From: Membranipora membranacea
Lineage: Eukaryota > Bryozoa > Gymnolaemata > Cheilostomatida > Membraniporidae
Length of the DNA: 64,000 nucleotides
Assembly (NCBI GenBank): GCA_914767715.1
Contig: OU612075.1
Location: 1-64,000, forward strand
Direction: 5' to 3'
Each line of letters begins with the position of its first letter. Position 1 is the first letter of the stretch. This document shows positions 35,346-48,800 of this stretch, piece by piece. The notes below the pieces were generated by a model. The model saw only the letters and a program-made list of their open reading frames with translations, had not been told where the DNA came from and did no database searches. The translations under genes were made by a program, and so were the position numbers.

Positions 35346-36858
35346 CCCCCACACTGCTGTGTAGACACGACGAGTATAGAGTGTTAAATTTTATCAGCTC
35401 TGATACTCTCCTAGTATTATCTTCTTCTTTTCATTCCTGGTGCTTCACAACCAATATATTTTATTATCCTGTTCAAGTTTGTATTTAATTTACTCCTGTG
35501 CCTGCCATGATGCACTCATTGCTCATAATGGCTGGTTTTATTGTCACACCACTCAAGTCATTTTAAATACATTATTTTTCTTACATTTGTATTTTGATAT
35601 AAAATATACATGTGTTAAGTTTTTACTTGATATCGATCAAATGTCAGCAGCGCCTGAAGAACAGGATGGGTAGGAAGCTGACTCGGCTCACATCGCTAAC
35701 TCATTTAGCAGATCATAGCTAAAAAAGGGTCAGTGGAAATTTTCATAACGGGTACTTCCGCACTCAAAATTTATTAAATATTCAGAAAAGTAGTGAATTA
35801 AGTGGCTGTTTGTGACGAAAACAAGATTTGAGGTTACACTATGAACTTTCATAATCAAATACCAGTGATCGAAATCAACTAAAAATGTTTACGATTAGTA
35901 TGTACAATACAATGGTGCCTCCAATAAAGCACAACAATTTCCTCATCATATATACAGCTGTTATATAGTGGTATGTGTGTTTATGGAGTCGATATACCGT
36001 CTGGATAAGTTTCCAGGCTGATGACAACACAAAAAAATAAACAGTACTTGTCGAAAGTAAACCCGTCGAAGATATTTCTGTGTAAGTGTGTCACAGTGTA
36101 AACAACATACTCGGGATCCTTATAAACTCCTGGACTTCAACCTTAGGAATCAATTATTTCGCCAAAATAATATTCGGTGGAAATGAAGTAAGTTTTTTGG
36201 TTCATTGCCGTTTTAATGTGCTCGATGGATGTTTTTTGCTTTCCTAAACACAATTACACATCTTGTGAATAGGTTCACATATAAACATCATAATAAACAT
36301 CGAATTCTCTTGACTGCAGAAAAAACATTCTGCATGACCTGTACAGAGTTTAAGTGAGGCAGGGCTTGAAACAATGACCGTCAGCTAATGTGTTTTATGC
36401 CTGAGAGAGATCAACACACAGACATTATTCAACACCATTTTACATCATTATTTGAAAAGAATTTGGAACTATTGGAACCTCATCTTGTGAATTTGTTCAC
36501 ATGTACCATGATAACCATATCATATTGATAAATTAAGGAAACTAATGTATGGTGATGCAATCTAAACAGCCAGTACTCCTTGCCTGTATCAGCTTTATCT
36601 ATTGAGCACACAATACCTATTGTCAGCAAGCTAAATTTGAGTTGTCTGTTCTTGATCAAATAGAAGGCAACTACAACAGTAGTTGTCTCGAAAATATGTC
36701 GTGAAAACTTGGGTTATTACGACATTAGTGAAATACTCTTGGTTTCAGAGGCGCATAATTTAAAAATGGCTACAAGTTGAAAATAACAAATTTGAAGTTT
36801 TAACCTATTTGCTCACTTATTCTGCTACTGTACTCAAGGCAGCTGTATGTAACAGAAG
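35346..36858. other. Intergenic region between LMLN and PLK4
   Basis: Tandem genes on the same strand are 1.5 kb apart. The region should contain the LMLN 3' UTR and the PLK4 promoter. No repeat array or extra coding exon was recognised. Confidence 0.5.
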
Positions 36859-39800
36859 ATGAAGGGCGACAGCATAGAGGTCAGTAGGGAATATAAAGTA
36901 CAAGTGTAGTATTCTGCATTCAAACACAAGACCTTTCATATTATAGTATTCTTATAATTATTATAAGAATACTATAATATGAAACTGAAAGGTCTCTATA
37001 TAAGACTTATATAGAGAATCAGACTTACTAGAGACTGAGAGAACTACCCAACGGCAACTACTATTTATTTGTTTAATAAAGAGGTTTTCTAGAAAGTTTA
37101 CAGATAACAGAGTAATTAAAAAGTATCTTGTTGACCACTACGGTTAGGTACTCTACACTACCACTAGCTAATACTTTTCTTTGTCTTTTGTAATGCTACT
37201 AACTAGTGCTAGTACTACTACTATACTATACTACTATACAAGCTAACCTGGAATGACCATGTCTCTGATATAGTGACCAAAGCTAACGCTACGCTTGGTT
37301 TCATTCGAAGAAATGTACTAACCACTTCCGAGGATGTCAAGTCTACTGCCTACAAGCAACTCGTACGGCCTGTGCTGGAATACGCCTCTGGGGCATGGGA
37401 CTCTCTCACTCAAACTGCAGAGAAGCAACTGGAAGGTGTGCAAAGGCGTGCATCTCGTCTAATCTGTGGCATCAGACGAACAGATAGGAAAACTAGCACA
37501 ACTCACCTCCTCCAAAAGCTCAACCTATGCACTCTATCTCAACGCCGATCTGAAACAAGACTCAAACTGTTTAGCCAATACCATCACTACAACCAGTCAA
37601 CCATGAACAGCCACATGCAGCTTACATCATCAAGCTCAGCACGAAAGCACCAACATCAGTACTACATTCCGCACACTAATACGCTCCACTACCAGCGATC
37701 GTTCTTCATAAGAACTGCAAAAGAATGGAACACGCTACCAATCGACAGCCCGCTACTTCGTCCATTGGGTGCAACCTAAGTATTAGCTGTTCATTTGCTT
37801 GACCTTGATATTGACCCGGACCGATTAATGGCAAAATGTTTCTTAAGTCCTGATTTCAAAGTCGGCGTTAGAGACGAAGAAGACTCAAGGTAAAACTACT
37901 TCAAGTAATAAATGATACGTTTACTTACCCTGTGTTGACAAGCTCATCAAGTTTTCATACCTTTGGTATTACAAGTGACAAAATTATTCACTGACCAAGA
38001 GGCAGAAGTCCCTGGAAGAACTGTCCAAAGGGCAAGGCCAAGCGCTTCTGGAACTACATCAAACACAAGTGTTCTGGTAACACGTCATCGGACCACTGAA
38101 GAAGGACAAACAACTGGTGAAGACCCCTTAAGAAAGGGCTTAAACTCTGAACAATAAATTTGTATCTGTCCTCTCAGGCGGAGAAGGTTACAATGCCTGA
38201 GCACTCAATTCCACTCCTTGATTCCACCATTAGAGACATTGTCATAGATAGGAATGGAGTTCAGAAACAAGTGCGAACTCTCAACCTATACAAGATCTCA
38301 GGTCCGGGCGGTATCAGCCCAAAAGTCCTGAGAGAGCTAGTGGACGTCATGGCTGACCCTCTCACACCCTATTCCGGAACTTACTAGACAGTGGCAGTGT
38401 CCCTGAAGATTGGAAAAAGGCTGTTACATATGCTCCATCTACAAGAGGGGAGAGCATAGTCAGCAAACTATTGACCTGTAAGCCTTACCTGTATATGCAC
38501 TGAAATCCCGAAAGCACAACACATCAAGTACCTAGGAATTACTCTTGACCCTTAGATAAGCTGGAATCGCCACATTGACAATGTGGTAGCTAAGGGAAAC
38601 TCCACTCTTGGATTAATCCGTAGAAACGTACTCACAGGCTGCGAGTCAATCAAGAACTCAGCGTACAAACAGCTGGTCCAGTCAATCCTAGAATATGCCT
38701 CTGCGGTCTTGGTGGTCTCGGCGGCTGACTCTGCTACCAACTGACTCGAAGCTTTGCAGAGAAGAGCAGCCCGGATAATCTGCTGTATACTGCGCACCGG
38801 CAAGAAAGTGCTGGAAACTAGACTCATCAAGGTACAAAAGGATGCAGACAGTCAATGAGTAGGCCTGTAAGTGTAAAGTATGGAAGTTTTCGATTCAGTC
38901 ATGCTTTTGCCCGTCTTGACAATCTTTTATGTTTGGAGAGTTTGTCAAGACAGGCTAGAAGGAGAGGGCTTGGCATCATGTGGATAGCAGAACACATCCG
39001 TATCCCTATTATGATAATATTTATATGTGTGGTTTGTTGTTTAGGATTTTCAGGTGCTGAATCTGATAGGTAGAGGAGGATTCGCGTGTGTCTACAGAGC
39101 TCGATCTGTAAAGTCAGGAGAGGAAGTAGCTATTAAGATGATAGATAAGAAGCTGATGAGATGTAGTAATATGATAGAGAGAGTTAAGAGAGAAGTAGAG
39201 ATACATTCCAGGTGTGTTGACTTTACTATCCACTCATATTACCTGTGTGTACTAGTTATCGCTACTTGTTACATGTGTGTACTAGTTATCGCTACTTGTT
39301 ACCTGTGTGTACTAGTTATCGCTACTTGTTACCTGTGTGTACTAGTTATCGCTACTTGTTACCTGTGTGTACTAGTTATCGCTACTTGTTACCTGTGTGT
39401 ACTAGTTATCGCTACTTGTTACCTGTGTGTACTAGTTATCGCTACTTGTTACCTGTGTGTACTAGTTATCGCTACTAGTTATCGCTACTTGTTACATGTG
39501 TGTACTAGTTATCGCTACTTGTTACCTGTGTGTACTAGTTATCGCTACTTGTTACCTGTGTGTACTAGTTATCGCTACTAGTTATCGCTACTTGTTACCT
39601 GTGTGTACTAGTTATCGCTACTTGTTACCTGTGTGTACTAGTTATCGCTACTAGTTATCGCTACTTGTTACCTGTGTGTACTAGTTATCGCTACTAGTTA
39701 TCGCTACTTGGTACCTGTGTGTACTAGTTATCGCTACTAGTTATCGCTACTTGTTACCTGTGTGTACTAGTTATCGCTACTAGTTATCGCTACTTGTTAC

Positions 39801-42800
39801 CTGTGTGTACTAGTTATCGCTACTTGTTACCTGTGTGTACTAGTTATCGCTACTTGTTACCTGTGTGTACTAGTTATCGCTACTTGTTACCTGTGTGTAC
39901 TAGTTACCTGTGGGTTCTAGTTATTGCTACTTGTTACCTGTGTGTACTAGTTATCGCTACTTGTTACCTGTGTGTACTAGTTATCGCTACTAGTTATCGC
40001 TACTTGTTACCTGTGTGTACTAGTTATCGCTACTAGTTATCGCTACTTGGTACCTGTGTGTACTAGTTATCGCTACTTGTTACCTGTGTGTACTTGTTAC
40101 CTGTGTGTACTAGTTATCGCTACTTGTTACCTGTGTGTACTAGTTATCGCTACTTGTTACCTGTGTGTACTAGTTATCGCTACTAGTTATCGCTACTTGT
40201 TACATGTGTGTACTAGTTATCGCTACTTGTTACCTGTGTGTACTAGTTATCGCTACTTGTTACCTGTGTGTACTAGTTATCGCTACTTGTTACCTGTGTG
40301 TACTAGTTATCGCTACTAGTTATCGCTACTTGTTACCTGTGTGTACTAGTTATCGCTACTTGTTACCTGTGTGTACTAGTTATCGCTACTAGTTATCGCT
40401 ACTTGTTACCTGTGTGTACTAGTTATCGCTACTAGTTATCGCTACTTGGTACCTGTGTGTACTAGTTATCGCTACTAGTTATCGCTACTTGTTACCTGTG
40501 TGTACTAGTTATCGCTACTAGTTATCGCTACTTGTTACCTGTGTGTACTAGTTATCGCTACTTGTTACCTGTGTGTACTAGTTATCGCTACTTGTTACCT
40601 GTGTGTACTAGTTATCGCTACTTGTTACCTGTGTGTACTAGTTACCTGTGGGTTCTAGTTATTGCTACTTGTTACCTGTGTGTACTAGTTATCGCTACTT
40701 GTTACCTGTGTGTACTAGTTATCGCTACTAGTTATCGCTACTTGTTACCTGTGTGTACTAGTTATCGCTACTAGTTATCGCTACTTGGTACCTGTGTGTA
40801 CTAGTTATCGCTACTAGTTATCGCTACTTGTTACCTGTGTGTACTAGTTATCGCTACTAGTTATCGCTACTTGTTACCTGTGTGTACTAGTTATCGCTAC
40901 TTGTTACCTGTGTGTACTAGTTATCGCTACTTGTTACATGTGTGTACTAGTTATCGCTACTTGTTACCTGTGTGTACTAGTTATCGCTACTTGTTACCTG
41001 TGTGTACTAGTTACCTGTGGGTTCTAGTTATTGCTACTTGTTACCTGTGTGTACTAGTTATCGCTACTTGTTACCTGTGTGTACTAGTTATTGCTACTTG
41101 TTACCTGTGTGTACTAGTTATCGCTACTTGTTACATGTGTGTACTAGTTATCGCTACTTGTTACCTGTGTGTACTAGTTATCGCTACATGTTACCTGTGT
41201 GTACTAGTTATCGCTACTTGTTACCTGTGTGTACTAGTTATCGCTACTTGTTACCTGTGTGTACTAGTTATCGCTACTTGTTACCTGTGTGTACTAGTTA
41301 TCGCTACTTGTTACCTGTGTGTACTAGTTATCGCTACTTGTTACCTGTGTGTACTAGTTATCGCTACTTGTTACCTGTGTGTACTAGTTATCGCTACTTG
41401 TTACCTGTGTGTACTAGTTATCGCTACTTGTTACCTGTGTGTACTAGTTATCGCTACTTGTTACCTGTGTGTACTAGTTATCGCTACTTGTTACCTGTGT
41501 GTACTAGTTATCGCTACTTGTTACCTGTGTGTACTAGTTATCGCTACTTGTTACCTGTGTGTACTAGTTATCGCTACTTGTTACCTGTGTGTACTAGTTA
41601 TCGCTACTTGTTACCTGTGTGTACTAGTTATCGCTACTTGTTACCTGTGTGTACTAGTTATCGCTACTAGTTATCGCTACTTGTTACCTGTGTGTACTAG
41701 TTATCGCTACTTGTTACCTGTGTGTACTAGTTATCGCTACTTGTTACCTGTGTGTACTAGTTATCGCTACTTGTTACCTGCGTGTACTAGTTATCGCTAC
41801 TTGTTACCTGTGTGTACTAGTTATCGCTACTTGTTACCTGTGTGTACTAGTTACCTGTGGGTTCTAGTTATTGCTACTTGTTACCTGTGTGTACTAGTTA
41901 TCGCTACTTGTTACCTGTGTGTACTAGTTATTGCTACTTGTTACCTGTGTGTACTAGTTATCGCTACTTGTTACATGTGTGTACTAGTTATCGCTACTTG
42001 TTACCTGTGTGTACTAGTTATCGCTACATGTTACCTGTGTGTACTAGTTATCGCTACTTGTTACCTGTGTGTACTAGTTATCGCTACTTGTTACCTGTGT
42101 GTACTAGTTATCGCTACTTGTTACCTGTGTGTACTAGTTATCGCTACTTGTTACCTGTGTGTACTAGTTATCGCTACTTGTTACCTGTGTGTACTAGTTA
42201 TCGCTACTTGTTACCTGTGTGTACTAGTTATCGCTACTTGTTACCTGTGTGTACTAGTTATCGCTACTTGTTACCTGTGTGTACTAGTTATCGCTACTTG
42301 TTACCTGTGTGTACTAGTTATCGCTACTTGTTACCTGTGTGTACTAGTTATCGCTACTTGTTACCTGTGTGTACTAGTTATCGCTACTTGTTACCTGTGT
42401 GTACTAGTTATCGCTACTAGTTATCGCTACTTGTTACATGTGTGTACTAGTTATCGCTACTTGTTACCTGTGTGTACTAGTTATCGCTTCTTGTTACCTG
42501 TGTGTACTAGTTATCGCTACTTGTTACCTGTGTGTACTAGTTATCGCTACTTGTTACCTGTGTGTACTAGTTATCGCTACTTGTTACCTGTGGGTACTAG
42601 TTATCGCTACTTGTTACCTGTGTGTACTAGTTATCGCTACTTGTTACCTGTGTGTACTAGTTATCGCTACTTGTTACCTGTGTGTACTAGTTATCGCTAC
42701 TTGTTACCTGTGTGTACTAGTTATCGCTACTTGTTACCTGTGTGTACTAGTTATCGCTACATGTTACCTGTGTGTACTAGTTACCTGTGGGTACTAGTTA

Positions 42801-45800
42801 TTGCTACTTGTTACCGTGTATCAAGAAGCTTCAAAAACTTACTGCAACTGTTGAGGTTGCTATAACAGATATGGATTAGCTTAGTTGTGGGCTATCAAAA
42901 AAAAGGTGAATTGTACAATAACAATAGTATTTGGGTTGATTAGAAATGTAAGTCACCATCTATGGCTGTTACCTTTTTTCAGTCCCCGGTTGTGACAGTA
43001 TTCATCTGCCCATATTATCACCATGAGGTTACAATTTTGAGATTGAAGTCTCATGTAGTACTTTTAGAGCTGTGTAGAATTCAATGCAAACAAATTTATC
43101 AGTCTGTGCAAGGAGTCCTTGGTCTGTGGTTAAAGATTGTCTTATATTGTAATACTGGACTTCCGTGATTACAGATTAAAGCACCCCTCTATACTGGAGT
43201 TATACTCATTTTTTGAGGATAATAATTATGTATATTTAGTACTGGAGATGTGCCATAAGGGAGAGATGTATAGATATATGAAAGAGAATAAATCTCAGCA
43301 ATTCTCTGAGAAACAAGGTATCTATTTTACCCCCTCCTAATCAAACTGAAGTACCCCCACTAACTATGTCCATTGTCACAGAGCAGTAATCCTATATAAT
43401 GCGACACGTAATTCATATGACGCAGTACCCCAACAGTTTACCTTCAGCATCAGATGATCTTCATATCTACTCAGATGTTCATCCTGTAGACGATGAGCTG
43501 CTTAGACCTATGAGGCCTGAAGCTTAGCAAACTGACTCAGCCTCTCCACCATATAAGATTGTATGAGCAGTGATACAATAGTATATTATGTATTATAATC
43601 AGATTATATGTATATTATGTATCTGATTTTAGTACGAGTATTCATGACACAGATTGTGACTGCTATGAAATACTTACATCAGCATTCTATTCTACACAGA
43701 GATTTATCTCTAACTAATCTTCTACTTACTAAAAGTCTGGCCATCAAAATAGCTGACTTTGGACTGGCAGCACAGCTGAGCAGTCCATCAGAGCAGCACT
43801 ATACAATGTGTGGTACACCTAACTATATATCTCCGTAAGTTTAACAATAGTAACTCTTGAATCTAAGTAAAAAGGTGACAAAAACACTTGTCGTTTATGG
43901 TGTAAATGACATAAAAAAACCTCATGTTGTAAAACTAATTCAACCTAAACAAGATCCAAACGCAAAAGTTATTCTTTGTTGTAACTATCTTAGCTATTGA
44001 TAGCACTTGATTAATCTGTGTGCTCTGACCCTCAGTTGTGTTGTAATGATTATATAATGTTCTCTTTATGTGCCTGCTGCCGATCTCTCCTATATTCTCT
44101 AGTAGACAGTCTCACACAGCTTATACTTGTATTATCATATTATACAGTGAGGTAGCTCAGAGATCAGCACACGGACTGGAGGCTGATGTCTGGTCTCTAG
44201 GGTGTATGTTATACACAATGCTCGTCGGTAAGCCTCCTTTTGATACCGAGGCCATAAAATCTACACTTAATAGAGTTATTATCGGAGAATATGAGATTCC
44301 TAACAGTTTGAGCCCGGCAGCCTCAGATCTCATACAGGTAAGATCTCACTGGGGGGGGGGGGGGAGGGTCTCATCAAACTCACATATAATATCACAAGTC
44401 ACATCAATCAGACAATATGTGTAAACCCATATTACCTCCTTGACTTATACACTGTCATCCAAACCCTTCTTTGTCTTACTGGTTTATGCTTATCAATCTG
44501 AATCTGACTAATTCCTGTACTGTGGGAGCAGGGAGATAACAATATATGAATCAGATGTGTTGATAGTTTGGAGTTGTCACCAAACATAACATAACTTCAA
44601 CGAGTGGACAACTATTGTTTTATACAATCATTTTTAATATTTTCACCAGTAATATCATATGACCATGGATAAAGGTACCATATTTAATCCAGCATGTAGC
44701 TATCACTGATATAATATATATATATCACTGATATATATTATATAAATATATATGTGGTGGCTTAGGAGAACATATCTGACCCTAAGCAAGCATTTGGCCA
44801 GTTATGTATGGACCTGTTGCTAGGACGCATTTCTCATCTTTGATTGGTCAACAAAGAAGTTCAGGAACGTAACAACCACTTTTGAAACTTTTGTCGAGCA
44901 GCTTGTCTGAGTTTTTGAGGTTTTTACTGGGACGTCAATCAATGCATAACGTTGAAGCCGCAAGATTTTTAGGTGGATTAAGTTTCTGATACAAAGTTAC
45001 ATACTGATGGAATATCTCCGCAAATAGCCACACTGTGTATTTACTTCTGATCCATAGATTCATATCAATGGTAGATATTCATGAATTTATTGTCTCAGTT
45101 TAATAGGCCAACCAGATCATTAATGCTACAGCTGACACCTCGCTAGACACCTCGCTAGACATGCTAGGCACCTCGCTAGCTTCCCTGAGCTCTAGAAGGT
45201 TGTTTCTGGGGCGTTAATCAAAAGCTGCCAGGTAGCTTCAGCTAGATTTGATTGTTGATACAAACTGATACTGATGGAATTTCTTCACATATAGTCATAC
45301 TGTATTTCACCAACCCTCCATATCAGTGAATTTTATTTATTACGCAACAATATCGTCTAGTGTTGTGTCAAACACAAAACTTGCTTTCTGTGTTAATGTT
45401 AAAAGCACATTTGTAGTAAGAAATTTCCTTTGCCTCATTATTACTCACTTGTTTGTAGTGTTTACTGAGGAAGTTACCCAGTGAGAGATTAAAGCTTAGT
45501 GAAGTGTTAAATCATCCCTTCTTTGATACAGTGAGCAGGGGAGATAAGTCCAATACTAGTAGTGTGTCCTCAGCCAATCAGGTGAGTACTGATGATTATT
45601 AGTCAAAGAACTCAAAAAATGATAAGTTTCTTTCAGGAAGTATTCGCAATTAAACTTAGTATTCCTACAGTCACACTGCTAGATCTTCTGCGGCACCCTT
45701 CAGGCTAACGAGGCAGGATCAACTTAAACATATCAGCATAATACGGTGATATCTAGAAGTTAATATATATATATATAATACAGTAAATTACTCGCCATTT

Positions 45801-48800
45801 GTCCTCATTTTTACCTCACCCAATATCAGCTGTATGAGATTCAAACAAAACAACAGTATGTTCTACTTATTTGTTTTTCAATTTGTCCAAAATGATCTTA
45901 TAGTGACACTGTGTACTAGTCTCTCTCCAGGCTTGATGTTAATTTTACATGTTGTTATATTTAGCATGAGATAACGATGGATAGCGGGCGTTATACTCTG
46001 AACTCCACATCAAACTGTAGTCGTCAGTCTGTAAACTCAACTACAACATCTAATCACCTCCTGCCCAGCAGCAGCAGACATACCAGCAGATCAGCAGGAG
46101 GAGGAGTAGGAGCTCCTGTCACATACAGCTCATCTTCATCATCTCGGCCCTCCAGTACATCCACTAGACTGGCCAGTACAAGCAGTAGAGTGAGGGCTTT
46201 TCTTGATACGGTACAGGAGAGAGAGACTTCTAACTTCTCGAACAGGTAAACAGCTCAGATCACAAATCAGATATAAGTGTTCTGTTCTATTAAGGTATGA
46301 CAGCGGGGGGGGGGGGGGCTAAGGTTAGTGAAAAGTTCTCAGCAGTTTGATGATATCATTATTATAAACCTGTTGTTGTGTTTTATATACAGATTCTCAT
46401 CCCTGAGTATTGGAGAGTCTATGTTAAGCACTCAGAGCACATGGACCAATCACAAACAGGCTTCCGCAGGAAATGACATCACAGACCGCTCCGTCGCTGC
46501 TCGTCACAGCGGAGTAGTGAGATCATCAGAAGGTATACACAGTGTAACGGCAGCTACTAACTACCTCAGAGCTCATCAGTCTGTATCAGCTGACTCGACA
46601 CGACTCCACCAGGCAACAGCTGTAGAGAATACAGCAGCTACATCTCATAGCTCTAATAATACTAGTAAGTTTCCCTTATATATGCCACATGACTTCTCCA
46701 TCTTATTATCATTTATGTACCGACAGTGGTACAGTAAGGTCTCACCTAATTATTACACTGATCTAAATGACAAGTAGATAAAAGATAATAAATGTGGAGG
46801 AGGTACATGTTATTGTCATCATTATCAGCAAAAAAATCTCAGAGTTAATATTTTATCCGAGCAAATCCGGACAAATTTTATACAACATTTATTTATGGGT
46901 AGAATGAGTTATCAGTGCTAATTAATCCCTTGTTGATATTTACAATTATATATTACTATATGGTCTACATGAAACAGACGCTTTTCCTTTTAGACCCCGC
47001 AATATGTGTATAGATAACAGCATCATTGAGTGTATATCCCTACTCTGTGATAGCATATATACATTTGTATTGTTATAAATGTGTTTATTGGATCCAGTAG
47101 ACTAATTGTCTGTATCTCTCTCTAGTGTATATATATATATATATATATGCTGTTTTATGTGATGATGTCACATATACAATGATAACGTTTATAGAGAGAA
47201 ATTTTTTGTAGCTCCTTCCATAAACTAAAATTTGTTCATGTAATATTCAGGACTGGTAATGCTAGGACACCTACATGTTTAATCCCTTTTGATTGGCTCT
47301 GATTTGATGTGGTTTTGATTCAGTGATCGGTTGGTATCAGTAAGTAAGTCTCTTTGTTTTCAGCGAGTCGTGAAAATCAGAAAAGATCGGAAGCTGTGGA
47401 GAAATCTGATAATAAGAGAGCACTGGCTCAGCTAGAACTAAAGTAAGTGTAATGTCTTATTACCCCATACTGTCCTCCACCCCACTCAATTAGCCCCTCA
47501 CTCTCTATCCACTCCCTCAATTAGCCCCTCACTCTCTATCCACTCCCTCAATTAGCCCCTCACTCTCTATCCACTCCCTCAATTAGCCCCTCACTCTCTA
47601 TCCACTCCCTCAATTAGCCCCTCGCTCTCTATCCACTCCCTCAATTAGCCCCTCACTCTCTATCCACTCCCTCAATTAGCCCCTCACTCTCTATCCACTC
47701 CCTCAATTAGCCCCTCACTCTCTATCCACTCCCTCAATTAGCCCCTCACTCTCTATCCACTCCCTCAATTAGCCCCTCACTCTCTATCCACTCCCTCAAT
47801 TAGCCCCTCACTCTCTATCCATTCCCTCAATTAGCCCCTCACTCTCTATCCACCCCCTCAATTAGCCCCTCACTCTCTATCCACTCCCTCAATTAGCCCT
47901 CTCCTATTTCCCAACTAACTTATAATACTATTATACTATTATACTTCATACTCACCGAGTATAGCGGCACTGCTGAAAGAGTTGAACTAAGTAGCTGCTG
48001 TTTGTGGCCCTTTCCCAGACTCCTTGATCTTATGTTACTTACATTTATAACTCGAATCACTCTGATTACATTTAGGTACAAAGATTTCCTGGATAAGTCC
48101 AAATCTAAGTCTGAATCGAGGAAGCCTGATATATGTCCACCACCTCCCCCTCTACGTACTCCCGCAGAGCACAGAACATCTGGTGTACAGAGAGGAGGCA
48201 AGGAGAGAGGTACAGATTATATCCCTCCTCCAGCTCTATTCGCTGCCTCTGGCTCATCCTCCCCTGTTGCTGTCTCTCGTACAGAAACTCACAGAGTCAG
48301 ATCAGATGATAAACTATCCGTACATGATAAAGGTTAGTTATACAATATATACAACACTAAACAATCCATATTATTACCAGTATGACTTATATTTAAAAGT
48401 AATATTATTATTATCATTTAATTGGTATAATAGTATCCTCAGTCTTAATTTCATTTTGAAAGTTATCTTTAATATTTGTATTACCTATAAATGTTATTAT
48501 TATTATCATTCTTATCAGTATCATGACTCGTATATCCTAATTATCTTATCAGTATCATGACTAGTATATCCTAATTATCTTATCAGTATCATGACTAGTA
48601 TATCCTAATTATCTTATCAGTATCATGACTAGTATATCCTAATTATCTTATCAGTATCATGACTAGTATATCCTAATTATCTTATCAGTATCATGACTAG
48701 TATATCCTAATTATCTTATCAGTATCATGACTAGTATATCCTAATTATCTTATCAGTATCATGACTAGTATATCCTAATTATCTTATCAGTATCATGACT

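Noticed and set aside
38855..38866. ATGAGTAGGCCT followed by GTAAGT as an alternative PLK4 first exon
   Set aside because: Phase would fit, but it lies at the edge of LINE debris. The 36859 exon (ends in SIE, then joins DFQV) matches the family IEDF start better.
40871..42865. A 664-codon plus-strand open frame of repeated [10 protein letters not shown] / [10 protein letters not shown] decapeptides
   Set aside because: It lies wholly within a 30-bp minisatellite in PLK4 intron 2. The unit length is divisible by three, so open frames are automatic; the frame switches at 10-bp indels and the exons on each side splice in phase without it.
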